Assembly (NCBI GenBank): GCA_946186945.1
Contig: CAMHPC010000015.1
Location: 1-32,654, forward strand
DNA: 32,654 nt
Reading direction: 5' to 3'
Source: an uncultured Prevotella sp.
GTDB taxonomy: Bacteria; Bacteroidota; Bacteroidia; Bacteroidales; Bacteroidaceae
In this document: in pieces, positions 8,565 through 18,043 of the stretch
How the letters are laid out: the number at the start of each line of letters is the position of its first letter
Numbering within the stretch: position 1 is the stretch's first letter
Notes under the pieces: model-generated
Databases searched by the model: none
What the model was told of the DNA's origin: nothing
What the model saw: only the letters and a program-made list of their open reading frames with translations
Program-made: the position numbers and the translations under genes

Positions 8565-10847
8565 CTACTGTGGGTCGACATCGAAATAAATCTGCACGGC
8601 ACTGAAGCGTTTTGCCGCGAGCACCTGTGAGCGTATAGAGTGCAAGCACCCGCGCACATCGTTGAGCGACAGTGAGGGTTCTATCTTGAGCATCAGTTTG
8701 CGTATGTGCTGCGTCTTCACCTTTGCCACCGGTGGACGGTCGGGACCCAACACGCGTGAACCCAGTTGCTGTTTCAGCATATTGCCCATCATGATTGCTG
8801 CACTCTGCACCACGTCATTGTCGCGATGTTTCAGATACACGTACATCAGCCGAGTGAAGGGTGGATAGCGGAAGGTGGAGCGTTCTTCGCACAACTGGTG
8901 GTACAGCGAACGCCAGTCGAGGTTGACCACCTGCCGTATGAGTGGCAGTTCGGGGTTTCTGGTCTGTAGTATCACCTCCCCCTGTTCGCCCTGTCTACCT
9001 GCCCGTCCGCTCACCTGCGCCATCATCATATACGCATGTTCGTATGCTCGGAAGTCGGGGATGTTGATCAGGTTGTCTGCCTGTAGTATTCCCACCACAC
9101 TCACGTTTTTAAAGTCCAGTCCCTTGGTCACCATCTGGGTGCCGATGAGCAAGTTGGTGCGTCCTGCCGAGAAGTCGTCTATTATGCGTTCGTATGCCGT
9201 GCGTGTATGTGTGGTGTCCAGATCCATGCGCGCCAACCGTGCCTCGGGGAAGAGTGCCGCTATCTGCTGTTCTATCTTTTCCGTGCCAAAGCCCACTGCC
9301 TTCAGTTCACGCTCCTCACAAGCGGGACACTTATCGGGCAGGTGATATGTGTATCCGCAGTAATGGCAAGTGAGTATGTTCATGCCCCTGTGGTAAGTGA
9401 GCGACACATCACAGTTCTTGCATTTGGGCACCCATCCGCAGGTCTTGCACTCTATCATGGGTGCAAAACCGCGCCTATTTTGAAAGAGTATGACCTGTCG
9501 GTTGGCTGCCAGTGCCTTTCTTATACTACTGAGCAACGTGGGCGAGAAGGGACCGTTCATCATCTTACGCTTCCGCAGGTCGCGTATATCCACTACCGTG
9601 ACCTTGGGCAGTGCTATATCACCGTAGCGGGTGGTGAGCGGCACATATCCGTACTTGCCATGCTGCGCATTGTACAGACTCTCCATTGATGGTGTGGCAG
9701 AGCCCAGTACCGTCTTGGCACCGCTCATACGTGCCAGCATGAGAGCCACCGAACGGGCATGGTAGCGGGGTGCGGGGTCCTGCTGTTTGAACGAACTCTC
9801 GTGTTCTTCGTCGACGATGACCAAGCCCAACCTCTGGAAAGGCAGGAAGGCGGCACTGCGTGCGCCGAGTATGATATCGTATGGTGCGGAGGATAGTTGT
9901 TTGTTCCATATCTCCACACGTTCGGCATCATTGTATTTGGAATGGTATATACCTATCCTGCTGCCGAAGACTGCCTGCAGACGTTGGCGCATCTGCACGG
10001 TAAGGGCTATCTCGGGCAAGAGGTAAAGCACCTGCTGATGTGCATCGAGTGCTTTCTGCATGAGGTGCACGTAGATTTCTGTCTTTCCGCTCGACGTCAC
10101 TCCATGTAGTAGCACCACATCGTGCTGCAGGTGTTGGAACACTATTTGGTTGTAGGCATCCTGCTGTGGCTGCGAGAGAGGTTTTATCTCTTCCGGATGC
10201 GGCACGTCGCCATCGTTGATGCGTTTCACCTCGCGCTCGTAGGGAACTACCAATCCACGGTCTACGAGGGCTCTGACATGAGTGGCAGACACGTGGCTCT
10301 GGTTGACCAGCACCTCACGCGACACATCCACGGGCGTGGTCTGCGGGGTGGTGCCGTCGAGTGTGTCCCAATGGCTGAGGTGGAGGAAGGCTATGAATGC
10401 CCGGTGCTGTGCATACGCCCGATGCATACTGTCGAGTACACGGTGCAGTGCCAGTTCCTCTCTGTACTCTGCCGCCAGAGTGAGATAGGTCTCAGTGCGC
10501 GGTCGGTAACCGTCTTCGTTTTTCAGTCCCACGGGCAGGGCGGCATTATACACATCGCCAATTGGAGCCATATAGTACTGTGCTATCCAGCACCACAACT
10601 GCCACTGCATGGGGAGGACGACAGGTCTGTCGTCCATCACTGCGAGAATATCTTTCGCCTTGAATTCGGGGGCATCATCATGCACTTTCACCACCAGGGC
10701 CAGATAAGTCTTGCTGTTACCGAAGGGCACACTCACCCTCATGCCCTCGGTCAATGAACCAAGGAGTGCATCGGGTACCCTATATGTGAAAGTGGTATCG
10801 AGGGGTAGAGGCAACACCACGTCAACATAGTGATGAGCCATTGACAT
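8565..10847 (-). CDS. priA: Primosomal protein N' (PriA helicase)
   Basis: A 760-residue superfamily 2 DNA helicase that restarts stalled replication forks by recognising branched DNA and loading the replicative helicase. The N-terminal DNA-binding domain (about 1-110) opens with YVDVVLPLPLDTTFTYRVP. Walker A is GVTSSGKT (249-256), the DEEH box is at 346-349 (VDEEHESSFKQ), and GSATPS is motif III. Four CxxC pairs between about 467 and 510 form the zinc-binding insertion. Later helicase motifs include IGTQMVTKGLDF and QVSGRAGRQG. Length is normal for the phylum. Its stop is 28 bases from the glycosyltransferase start, and its first base coincides with the last base of the upstream beta-barrel gene. 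Confidence 0.96.
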   Translation of the reverse strand: MSMAHHYVDVVLPLPLDTTFTYRVPDALLGSLTEGMRVSVPFGNSKTYLALVVKVHDDAPEFKAKDILAVMDDRPVVLPMQWQLWCWIAQYYMAPIGDVYNAALPVGLKNEDGYRPRTETYLTLAAEYREELALHRVLDSMHRAYAQHRAFIAFLHLSHWDTLDGTTPQTTPVDVSREVLVNQSHVSATHVRALVDRGLVVPYEREVKRINDGDVPHPEEIKPLSQPQQDAYNQIVFQHLQHDVVLLHGVTSSGKTEIYVHLMQKALDAHQQVLYLLPEIALTVQMRQRLQAVFGSRIGIYHSKYNDAERVEIWNKQLSSAPYDIILGARSAAFLPFQRLGLVIVDEEHESSFKQQDPAPRYHARSVALMLARMSGAKTVLGSATPSMESLYNAQHGKYGYVPLTTRYGDIALPKVTVVDIRDLRKRKMMNGPFSPTLLSSIRKALAANRQVILFQNRRGFAPMIECKTCGWVPKCKNCDVSLTYHRGMNILTCHYCGYTYHLPDKCPACEERELKAVGFGTEKIEQQIAALFPEARLARMDLDTTHTRTAYERIIDDFSAGRTNLLIGTQMVTKGLDFKNVSVVGILQADNLINIPDFRAYEHAYMMMAQVSGRAGRQGEQGEVILQTRNPELPLIRQVVNLDWRSLYHQLCEERSTFRYPPFTRLMYVYLKHRDNDVVQSAAIMMGNMLKQQLGSRVLGPDRPPVAKVKTQHIRKLMLKIEPSLSLNDVRGCLHSIRSQVLAAKRFSAVQIYFDVDPQ

Positions 10848-11440
10848 TAGAGATAAACCGTCAGACCGGCATGCCAGGCATTAGCGCGGACATCAGCATT
10901 ACTGTAATCGCCCGCGTATCTGCTCGAGGACAACCTTCCCGTCTTGCCCAGTGCCAGGTTGTAACCGAGACTGAAATCAACATTCCTGCCTAAAGAAAGT
11001 CCCGCGCCAAAATTGGCGCTGAAGGAACTGCTGCGCCAATCCCACTTATTATGTACGAAATCGGACGACAACCCATTATCGAATTTGAATGCCACCTGTG
11101 GACCGGCAAACAGGAATAAGTCTATGAGCCTGCCCAGTCCGAAGGAACAACGTAAGTTCAGCGGAAAGATGAAATGGCGTACGGTCTCCCCACGATCTTC
11201 CACCTCTACCCGGCGCTGGTCGTACAGTGCCGACAGATCTACAGACAGTGCTGTGCCACGAAACGGTATCCGCACGGTGGGACCGGCGAAGAAACCGATA
11301 CAGTGTTTCGACTCGAAGCCAGACGATTTAAAATACAATTCCGACAGATTGGCACCGCCCTTAATACCAAAACGTACCTGTGAGGTGGCAGTGCCCACGA
11401 TGATGCAAAGGAATGCTAACAGAATGAGAGTGCGTCGCAT
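10847..11440 (-). CDS. Outer-membrane beta-barrel protein (PorT-like)
   Basis: A 197-residue protein with a signal peptide (LILLAFLCIIVGTATSQ) followed by alternating beta strands: FGIKGGANLSEL, SVDLSALYDQRRVEV, LIDLFLFAGPQVAF, FSANFGAGLSLG and a final strand AWHAGLTVYL ending in a hydrophobic residue, as outer-membrane barrels do. It belongs to the broad PorT-like/OMP_b-brl_2 group of Bacteroidetes. Located between gldN and priA in the same gene train. PorT itself takes part in T9SS assembly, but this short protein cannot be equated with it from sequence. Confidence 0.75.
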   Translation of the reverse strand: MRRTLILLAFLCIIVGTATSQVRFGIKGGANLSELYFKSSGFESKHCIGFFAGPTVRIPFRGTALSVDLSALYDQRRVEVEDRGETVRHFIFPLNLRCSFGLGRLIDLFLFAGPQVAFKFDNGLSSDFVHNKWDWRSSSFSANFGAGLSLGRNVDFSLGYNLALGKTGRLSSSRYAGDYSNADVRANAWHAGLTVYL

Positions 11441-11464
11441 GGGATGATTGTCGTTAAGTGGATA

Positions 11465-12505
11465 TTAGTGTCGCTGTCTGCGTACTGTCACACGTGCCGA
11501 TGTAGAGACTGCTGAGGAATCCGAGGCATCGCGGTTTCTGCGACTCGTCTTCTCACTCTTCTCCCTGCGGCTCTTTTTCATCTTCTTGCCCTTCACCTCG
11601 CTGTTGGCTGCGGCGATACTGTCGAGAGAGTCTTTCTTTGCCGGATCGCCGAAGATATTCTTTTCGAAGTCCTTGAGTTCCTTCTCTATACGCTGTTGCT
11701 CAACCGCCATGGCAGAATCGGTGGGGCAGTATTGTGCCAATGTGCGCCCCAGCATATTGGTGGTTTTGTATATCTTACCCTTATACTTATTGGTAGTGAA
11801 ATAATCGTCCATGCTCATGGTGGCAGCGTTGTTGAGGTCGCTGGTCATGATGGTCTGTTTACTGAGATAGGGTGCCACATCATCGTACCTCACCCAGAAG
11901 AGGGGGTACTTGGCAGAACCCTCGCCGAAGTCATCCTCGCGCATGAGTATGGGACAGAGTGCGATGACCTTGCGGTGGAAGGTGGATGTAGCCTGGTCGT
12001 AGTATGCACTTTCCTTCAGGTAATAGCCTTTCACCTCCGATGATGGAATATCGCTATTGTCTATACGCACGCGTCCGTCCTTGCGTTCATAGTAGATATG
12101 GTAGTTGTTGAGGAAGTCGAGCGGTTTGATGCGTGCGCTGTCAGTGAACACCTCGTTGCCGTCGAGGCGGTACTCATACACATTGATACCACCACGGTTC
12201 GGTCCCATCAGCATGAGTTTGAAGAGGTAGGTAAAGAGGTTCATCTCTGTGCCCTGCGGTTCTACGGGATAATAGAGTCCGGCGTTTGCATCCTCTTCCA
12301 GGTTGAGTTCACGATAGATGTCGCGTCTCCACACCACATCCTCCGACATAGTGAGTGCAGTAGGGAACGAGATGCGTGCCCTGGTGGTCATATTATTGGC
12401 ATTCGACTGTGCCTGCGCCTGTTGCTGCTGTCGGGCTTTTGGCTGAGCCGACACCCACTGGGCGGCACAAGAGAGCAGACATATAACAAAGAATATTCTC
12501 TTCAT
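11465..12505 (-). CDS. gldN: Type IX secretion system protein GldN/PorN
   Basis: A 346-residue periplasmic component of the T9SS that forms a ring with GldK at the inner face of the outer membrane. I chose the start MKRIFFVICLL, which begins directly at the signal peptide ending at SAQ; the frame also allows a start 4 codons earlier. Family features include DVVWRRDIYRELNLEEDANA, YPVEPQGTEMNLFTYLFKLM and YEYRLDGNEVF. The C-terminus is a low-complexity Lys/Arg/Ser-rich tail (from about 300). It follows gldM by 14 bases; the order gldK-L-M-N is conserved across Bacteroidetes. Confidence 0.93.
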   Translation of the reverse strand: MKRIFFVICLLSCAAQWVSAQPKARQQQQAQAQSNANNMTTRARISFPTALTMSEDVVWRRDIYRELNLEEDANAGLYYPVEPQGTEMNLFTYLFKLMLMGPNRGGINVYEYRLDGNEVFTDSARIKPLDFLNNYHIYYERKDGRVRIDNSDIPSSEVKGYYLKESAYYDQATSTFHRKVIALCPILMREDDFGEGSAKYPLFWVRYDDVAPYLSKQTIMTSDLNNAATMSMDDYFTTNKYKGKIYKTTNMLGRTLAQYCPTDSAMAVEQQRIEKELKDFEKNIFGDPAKKDSLDSIAAANSEVKGKKMKKSRREKSEKTSRRNRDASDSSAVSTSARVTVRRQRH

Positions 12506-12519
12506 ATCTAAATACACGT

Positions 12520-14076
12520 TTATTTCACTATTATTTCCATTGCGGAGGGCAGTTTACGAGTGAGTCCGTCGGGACCCACGGCATTGACATGGGTGATGTA
12601 GAAGCGCTTGTTGCGTGATAGTTTACGGAATGCGTCTTTCTGTCTGTCAGAGAAGGCGGCACCTGCCGAAGCCATAGGCACGGCGTTACCCATATTGTCG
12701 AAGAATACCGTTTCGAAACTGGTGACCTTGAATTCTATGTCGAGCAGTCCGTCGTCGATGGCAGCATGTATGCCACCCACGCCCATGAGACTGGCCTTTG
12801 CCAGACCGCCACCCTTGAAGCGGTCGTTGCCCAGGGCTATGTATGCTGTCGGGTCGGGCAGTTTGCGCACGTGGAAGATAAAGGTACCCATCTGCCTGCT
12901 CTTGCCCTGGTCGTTGGCTGTGACAGTAAAGGTGACATCCTGACCCACTGCCGAGGGCGTGGCGATATAGTGTCCGTCGCCTTTGGATGTGAGCGAGCCG
13001 CCACTCATGGATAGCGACACACTGTTCTGGGGCAGTCCTGCCACGGTGACGCTTACCGGATTGGGGTATCCTGCATACAGCACATTCATCAGGTCGGCTG
13101 CCACGGTGGCTCCCGATGGGGGCTGAATGACACGGTATTTCTGCAGGAAGTCGCGACGTATCATATCGCCATCTGCATTGCGCATGAGTATATAGCCACC
13201 AAACTGATGTTCACCCACTCCACCAGCGGTGATGGTATAGGCACCGCCCTTGCTGTTTACTCGTGTGCCGTTGACATATATCTCGGGCTGTGCTGTAGTG
13301 TCCACGGCTGCCATGACTATGTGTGTGCTCATCTGCTCGCCGGGGTAGAGTGTAGTCTTGTCGGGTATGACGAAGGCATCCAACTTGTTCACACGTATAT
13401 CTTTCAATCCGATATTTGCTATGAGTGAGTGGAGCACCTCGCCCTCTGCATAGCGCACGTCGCTCTGCAGTTTGGACAGCAGTGTGATGGCTGCCGCCAC
13501 GGGCATGGCATCAAACATATATTCCTGCCAGTTTTTGCCCAATGTATTCTCATTCTTAGGCACCTCGGTGGAGAGGTTGCTGGCTATTATCTCTTTCTGA
13601 TGAGGGTCGGGTATGAGGTCGAGTATGCGCTTGCGGTAGTTCACCACCTGGTCGAAGAGTTGCTGACCCTTACCGCTGCCAGGTGCAAGCATCACCTGTG
13701 CAGCAGCCTCCAAGTCTTCCTTGTTCTTGATATTCTTCAGGTCGGCATCATCGCCGTCTGCCTCTCTCACGATAGCCCATTTCAGTTCTTGCGCGAAGTT
13801 GTACAGCGAATCGCTCATATTCTTCACCTCGCGTGCTCTTTCATACCACTCGCGCACCTTGGTGGGATTTTCTTTCATCTGCTGCTCGAAGTCGGCAAAC
13901 ATTGCCTGATTCTCTTTGGTAGAGTTGGCTGTAGTGCGGCTGAGACTCTCCTCCACCACCGAGAAGCCATTAAGCACCTCAGTAGAGATGTTGAGTGCCA
14001 GCATAGCCATCAGAACCACATACATCAGGTTGATCATCTTCTGGCGTGGCGAGATCGGTCTTTTCTTTATTGCCAT
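12520..14076 (-). CDS. gldM: Type IX secretion system motor protein GldM/PorM
   Basis: A 518-residue inner-membrane-anchored protein that spans the periplasm and, with GldL, forms the proton-driven T9SS motor. The single N-terminal TM helix is in INLMYVVLMAMLALNIS (about 16-32), preceded by the basic KKRPISPRQK and followed by a helical region, then the beta-rich periplasmic domains that contact the GldK/N ring. The length matches the family (~515). It begins 12 bases after gldL ends. Confidence 0.95.
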   Translation of the reverse strand: MAIKKRPISPRQKMINLMYVVLMAMLALNISTEVLNGFSVVEESLSRTTANSTKENQAMFADFEQQMKENPTKVREWYERAREVKNMSDSLYNFAQELKWAIVREADGDDADLKNIKNKEDLEAAAQVMLAPGSGKGQQLFDQVVNYRKRILDLIPDPHQKEIIASNLSTEVPKNENTLGKNWQEYMFDAMPVAAAITLLSKLQSDVRYAEGEVLHSLIANIGLKDIRVNKLDAFVIPDKTTLYPGEQMSTHIVMAAVDTTAQPEIYVNGTRVNSKGGAYTITAGGVGEHQFGGYILMRNADGDMIRRDFLQKYRVIQPPSGATVAADLMNVLYAGYPNPVSVTVAGLPQNSVSLSMSGGSLTSKGDGHYIATPSAVGQDVTFTVTANDQGKSRQMGTFIFHVRKLPDPTAYIALGNDRFKGGGLAKASLMGVGGIHAAIDDGLLDIEFKVTSFETVFFDNMGNAVPMASAGAAFSDRQKDAFRKLSRNKRFYITHVNAVGPDGLTRKLPSAMEIIVK

Positions 14077-14088
14077 CTCTGAGCGGGA

Positions 14089-14949
14089 TTAGAGGATCGG
14101 TTCGGGTGTTTGCGGGGCGGCGGCGGTGCGCATATTGACGGTCATGGCCTGTATCATGCGTGCATAAATGGCATTGAGTTGCTCTATCTGCTGAGCCATG
14201 CGGCGCGACTGCTCATTAATCTGGTCGATGGTGCCTATCTGCTGACTGGCGCTCTTGAGTTGCATTTCATACACCTTGCAGATACCTGTGAGGGTACGGT
14301 TGAGGTTTTCCATCTCTTCGCTGTCGCGTGTGAGGCGTGCACTCTGTTCGCTCACCTTGCCCAGGAGTTCGGTGAGTTTGTTGAGTTCTTCCACGTAGTT
14401 GCTTGTGGCCTCTGCCATCTCAGGCGACACCTGTTGCTGCTGACCTATCCATGCAGCCGACTGTGCGGGCACCACCTGTGCGGCACCCTCGGGTACTGCG
14501 ACAGCACCCTGTACACCAGCAGGAGAGGCAACTGCGGCTGCCACTCCCTCGGGCATATCGCTTGTGGAGCCACCCATGCCACCTATAATGATAGTGCCAC
14601 CACCCTGTATGCCTGTAGCCGTCTGACTCTGGTCAGTCTCTGCCACATTCTGTGCGGAGTCTTCCTCCTCGTCCTCGTCATCTCTCACGTGTGTAGGCAG
14701 TTCCTTGCCTATGGCAGTCTTGTCAAAGGGACGGTCGAAGGCTGAGAGGAAGAACACCACCACCTCGGTACCCATACCAAGAAACAGCATGAAGTTGGCA
14801 CCTGGCAGGTGAGTAAGTTTGAAGAGAGTACCCAGAATCACCACCGAAGCACCCCAACTGTAAGCATAGTTCAGGAAGGTCTGTCCTGGTACGCTGTCCA
14901 TCCACTTCTGCAGACGGTACACGATATTGAATTTGCTGTACTGTGTCAT
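14089..14949 (-). CDS. gldL: Type IX secretion system motor protein GldL/PorL
   Basis: A 286-residue inner-membrane protein; two TM helices lie near the N-terminus (about 21-40, SWGASVVILGTLFKL, and 46-64, ANFMLFLGMGTEVVVFFLS), the second holding the Glu that in this family conducts protons. A long cytoplasmic region follows, with Gly/Ala-rich linker and coiled-coil segments (VEELNKLTELLGKVSEQ). I chose the ATG at 14949, which gives the family N-terminus MTQYSKFNIVYRLQKWMDS and overlaps the gldK stop by 4 bases; the open frame runs 90 codons further back through gldK and that part is a shadow. Confidence 0.94.
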   Translation of the reverse strand: MTQYSKFNIVYRLQKWMDSVPGQTFLNYAYSWGASVVILGTLFKLTHLPGANFMLFLGMGTEVVVFFLSAFDRPFDKTAIGKELPTHVRDDEDEEEDSAQNVAETDQSQTATGIQGGGTIIIGGMGGSTSDMPEGVAAAVASPAGVQGAVAVPEGAAQVVPAQSAAWIGQQQQVSPEMAEATSNYVEELNKLTELLGKVSEQSARLTRDSEEMENLNRTLTGICKVYEMQLKSASQQIGTIDQINEQSRRMAQQIEQLNAIYARMIQAMTVNMRTAAAPQTPEPIL

Positions 14950-16406
14950 TTTTTCTTCTTGCTTGCTTTTTGTTTGGTACTTGAACTGCTTGCCAGACTG
15001 CGCACACAGCGGAAGCCGATGTAACTGCGTGGCTGGTTTTGATATTCCCAGGTGCGCCATGCAGAGCGGATGTATGACTCGGGGTCTTTCCACGAACCAC
15101 CCCTGACGCTTTTCTTCTTCAGTTTGTATGGGTCTTCCTTGGCTGCCTTGTACTCCAGTTGCGGGTTCAGGTCGTTCATGGCATCCACACCTGCCTCGGT
15201 GTATATGGTACTGGTCCATTCAGCCACGTTGCCTGCCATGTCGAACAGTCCGTTGCTGTTGGCACCATATATGCCCACCTTTGCGGTGATGAGGTTGCCG
15301 TCTTTGGTGTAATTACCCTTGTCGGGTTTGAAGTTGGCATAGAAGCATCCCTCTCCGTTTTTCACGCTTTCGTTCTCCCATGGAAACTCGTTGCCGTCCT
15401 TGCCACGTGCGGCATATTCCCATTCAGCCTCTGTGGGCAGGCGGTAGCGCTGTATGTATCGTGCCTCGGCACCCAGTCCCTTGAGCAGGTAGTCGGTGCG
15501 CCATGCGCAGAATGCCTCTGCCTGTTCCCATGTCACTCCCACCACGGGGTAGTTGTTGTATGTGGGGTTACTGAAATAGTTGCGCAGATACATCTCGTTG
15601 TCAGAGTTGCGGAAGTCGTTCACCCAGCATGTGGTATCCGGATAGACATTGACTATGTACGTATTAAGGAAGTCCCACGGTCCGGTGAGTTGGCGGTTGA
15701 TGGTTTCTCTCACTATCCTGCCTTCATCATCGATATAGGCGGTATCCTTGGATATCATCACCACTTCGTTGGGATCGACAGCCACATCGGTATTGAGGTT
15801 GCGCTCATTCGGGTCCAGGCGGTTGCGGCGCAGGGCAGCGGTGGTATAGTCATACACCTCGTACCTGTAGTTGAGTTGTTTTGCATCGAGCAGTTTCTCT
15901 CCTGTCACAGGATTGGTGACATATAGGCTCTCGATAGCCCTGAGTTCATCCTCATTGGGTTTGCGGGGCAGGTTCTTCTTCCAGTTGAGATGTGGTTTCA
16001 CTGGGTCGCCGTTTTTGTCCTCCGTGATTTTATATGTCTCATCGCCACCGTATGCAGGGTCGGCGAGTCGTTCACGGAGGATAGAGTCGCGCACCCAGTA
16101 TACGAACTGCTTGTACTTGGAATTGGTCACTTCCGTCTCGTCCATCCAGAACCCGTCCACGGATATGTCTTTCACAGGGGTCTCTTTTCCCCAGAGTGAG
16201 TCTTGGTGTTCGATACCCATGCGCAGATAGCCTCTCTTGATGAGTGTCATGCCATAAGGAGCCGGTTCGCTGAAGCCTTTGCCAGAGCCCACTCCCACCA
16301 CTTCGCCACCTCTGCCGGAGGTGGATGCCGAGCGACTGCCCATGCAGGCGGTGAGCATAGTCACTGCCACGAGGGAGAGGGTCATGATCGTTGTTCTTAT
16401 CTTCAT
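14946..16406 (-). CDS. gldK: Type IX secretion system lipoprotein GldK/PorK
   Basis: A 486-residue outer-membrane lipoprotein that builds the periplasmic T9SS ring with GldN. The signal peptide ends in the lipobox LTAC with C21 as the acylated residue. The body is a formylglycine-generating-enzyme-like (SUMF1) fold: DGFWMDETEVTNSKYKQFV, VVGVTWEQAEAFCAWR, YRLPTEAEWEYAARG, GLFDMAGNVAEWTS, SVRGGSW and IGFRCVRS. In GldK the fold is structural rather than enzymatic. A basic Lys/Ser-rich tail ends the protein. It starts 5 bases after porP ends. Confidence 0.95.
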   Translation of the reverse strand: MKIRTTIMTLSLVAVTMLTACMGSRSASTSGRGGEVVGVGSGKGFSEPAPYGMTLIKRGYLRMGIEHQDSLWGKETPVKDISVDGFWMDETEVTNSKYKQFVYWVRDSILRERLADPAYGGDETYKITEDKNGDPVKPHLNWKKNLPRKPNEDELRAIESLYVTNPVTGEKLLDAKQLNYRYEVYDYTTAALRRNRLDPNERNLNTDVAVDPNEVVMISKDTAYIDDEGRIVRETINRQLTGPWDFLNTYIVNVYPDTTCWVNDFRNSDNEMYLRNYFSNPTYNNYPVVGVTWEQAEAFCAWRTDYLLKGLGAEARYIQRYRLPTEAEWEYAARGKDGNEFPWENESVKNGEGCFYANFKPDKGNYTKDGNLITAKVGIYGANSNGLFDMAGNVAEWTSTIYTEAGVDAMNDLNPQLEYKAAKEDPYKLKKKSVRGGSWKDPESYIRSAWRTWEYQNQPRSYIGFRCVRSLASSSSTKQKASKKKK

Positions 16407-16411
16407 ATTCT

Positions 16412-17401
16412 CTAAAGTATTCTCACACTTTTATGTTTGTTTTTTCCTTTCTTGGTCATATTGATGTCCATCTGGTATCCCACGAAGAGTTCATGGCTGC
16501 CATTGCCGATGCTGATGGCTGATGTGTACATCTCGTAACTGTATCCGATGTTGAAACCGTGGAAACTGCCTCCGATGAGCGCCGTGACGGAATTGGTGGG
16601 ACTATAAGCCACGCCGACGTACAAGCGGCGGTTCTCGTGCTTATACTGCAAGCGGGCCGTGATATCTCCACGATACCCCACCCCATCGGTGCGCACAAGC
16701 ACTGAGGGATGTATTGTAAGAAACGGATTTCTGAGTTTAATATTGTATCCTGCAGTGAAATAATATGTAGGATCGACCTGCATCTCACTGGTTTCACCCA
16801 GTTCCACGGTAGGTGCTGTGAGGTGCTGTGCCGACACTCCTACATACCATGGTCCGTGCAAATAATACAGTCCCACTCCCACATCAAGTGCCTGTCCGTT
16901 CACATCGGTTTTGCTTAGAGCGGGATCTTCGACATCTGGTTCCACGGGGTCGAGTTCGCTACCCTTGAAACGCTCTATGAGCAGTCCTGCATGTACACCG
17001 ATGCCCAAGGAGCCACCCAGGAAGTTCTTCTTCAGGGCATACTGTGCTGCCACTCGCTGATGTGTGAAGAGACCTATCTGGTCGTTCATGAGTTGAAGGC
17101 CCACGCCATGGTATGTATTGAGGGCATGGAAGGGCATGTCGCCTGCCACATACATGGTGTGTGGACTGTTTTCGAAGCCAGCGAAACTGAGTGCATAGGC
17201 GGCAGTGAGGTTGAGTTTCGACTCTTTGCCCACTGCGGCGGGGTTGAACGTAGGCTCCATCGCCCAGTAATGGCTGAACGATGGGTCGTACTGTGCCCGG
17301 GTGGTGAGTGCCACCACACTGAGCAGCGAGATGAGTATATATTTCCTTATAGACACGTGATAATAACGAGACGCAGCCGCATTTATTGTATCATCATGCA
17401 T
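16412..17401 (-). CDS. porP: Type IX secretion system membrane protein PorP/SprF
   Basis: A 329-residue outer-membrane barrel of the PorP/SprF family. After a signal peptide (LISLLSVVALTTRAQ) comes the family opening YDPSFSHYWAMEPTFNPAA, then barrel strands such as LGIGVHAGLLIERFKGS and FNIGYSYEMYTSAI. PorP links GldK/N to the outer membrane. The annotated ATG puts about 18 residues ahead of the signal peptide; a GTG at 17356 would begin closer to it, so the start is uncertain. It heads the gldKLMN genes, as in Porphyromonas and Prevotella. Confidence 0.92.
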   Translation of the reverse strand: MHDDTINAAASRYYHVSIRKYILISLLSVVALTTRAQYDPSFSHYWAMEPTFNPAAVGKESKLNLTAAYALSFAGFENSPHTMYVAGDMPFHALNTYHGVGLQLMNDQIGLFTHQRVAAQYALKKNFLGGSLGIGVHAGLLIERFKGSELDPVEPDVEDPALSKTDVNGQALDVGVGLYYLHGPWYVGVSAQHLTAPTVELGETSEMQVDPTYYFTAGYNIKLRNPFLTIHPSVLVRTDGVGYRGDITARLQYKHENRRLYVGVAYSPTNSVTALIGGSFHGFNIGYSYEMYTSAISIGNGSHELFVGYQMDINMTKKGKNKHKSVRIL

Positions 17402-17425
17402 CGTGGGATGGGAAAACGGGAGTCA

Positions 17426-18013
17426 TCAGTCACTGTAGAGCGAGAATTTGATTATGGCACCCTGCACGCCTTCAAAAGTACCTTCGTAGGAGTCGGAGGT
17501 GTTGACGGCCTCGCCAGAACTGTATTCCACGTTGTGGTGATATATGCCGTTGAAGGTGCCGATGTACTTGCTGCCGGCGTAGGCACGCAATATCAGTCTG
17601 CCGGTGTCGGGGTCATAACTGTCGGTCGAGAGACTCCGTTTGCCACTCTGCACGCCGTTGCTCACATAACTGTATGAGCCGAGCAAACCGTCTACGGTGA
17701 AGAAGTTTACCTGACCGTCACCTATGGTGCCTATCATGTATGTGCGGAGCGAGCCAGGATTGCTCTTTCTTGTCGTTGTTTCTGCCATTGGTGTTTTGTC
17801 TTCTGACACCGAGGTCTTAACGGTGCTTTCCTCTATCGCTTGACTCTGAGCAGGCTCGTTGACGACGGTCTTAGGTGTCACGTCGGTCACCTGTGTAGTG
17901 CCTTTCACTTCGGTTTTGCCCTGTGTAAGCAAGAATGCGCCACCACCGAGCAGAATGACTGTGAGCAGGGCGATGATGACATAAAGGGGAGTGTTGGAGT
18001 GCTTGTTTGCCAT
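17426..18013 (-). CDS. Single-TM protein of unknown function ahead of the T9SS genes
   Basis: A 195-residue protein not matched to a known family. A TM helix (PLYVIIALLTVILLGGGAFLL) occupies about residues 8-28, followed by a Thr/Ser/Glu-rich linker to about 85 and a compact beta-rich domain with repeated Tyr/Gly strands (SYSYVSNGVQSGKRSLSTDS). The likely topology is a short cytoplasmic N-terminus with the C-terminal domain in the periplasm. I chose the ATG at 18013 (MANKHSN) because an earlier ATG at 18046 overlaps the probable -7 box. It ends 24 bases before porP and could be the first gene of the T9SS transcript. Confidence 0.65.
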   Translation of the reverse strand: MANKHSNTPLYVIIALLTVILLGGGAFLLTQGKTEVKGTTQVTDVTPKTVVNEPAQSQAIEESTVKTSVSEDKTPMAETTTRKSNPGSLRTYMIGTIGDGQVNFFTVDGLLGSYSYVSNGVQSGKRSLSTDSYDPDTGRLILRAYAGSKYIGTFNGIYHHNVEYSSGEAVNTSDSYEGTFEGVQGAIIKFSLYSD

Positions 18014-18043
18014 AGAAAATTGGTTGAAGTATATCTTTTGCTG

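Noticed and set aside
14950-15219. N-terminal extension of gldL by 90 codons
   Set aside because: It overlaps gldK in another frame and does not look like GldL; the ATG at 14949 gives the known family N-terminus and a normal 4-base overlap.
15990-16406. FGE-like fold of GldK as a possible sulfatase-activating enzyme
   Set aside because: The lipobox and position in gldKLMN show that it is the T9SS ring protein, in which the fold is structural.
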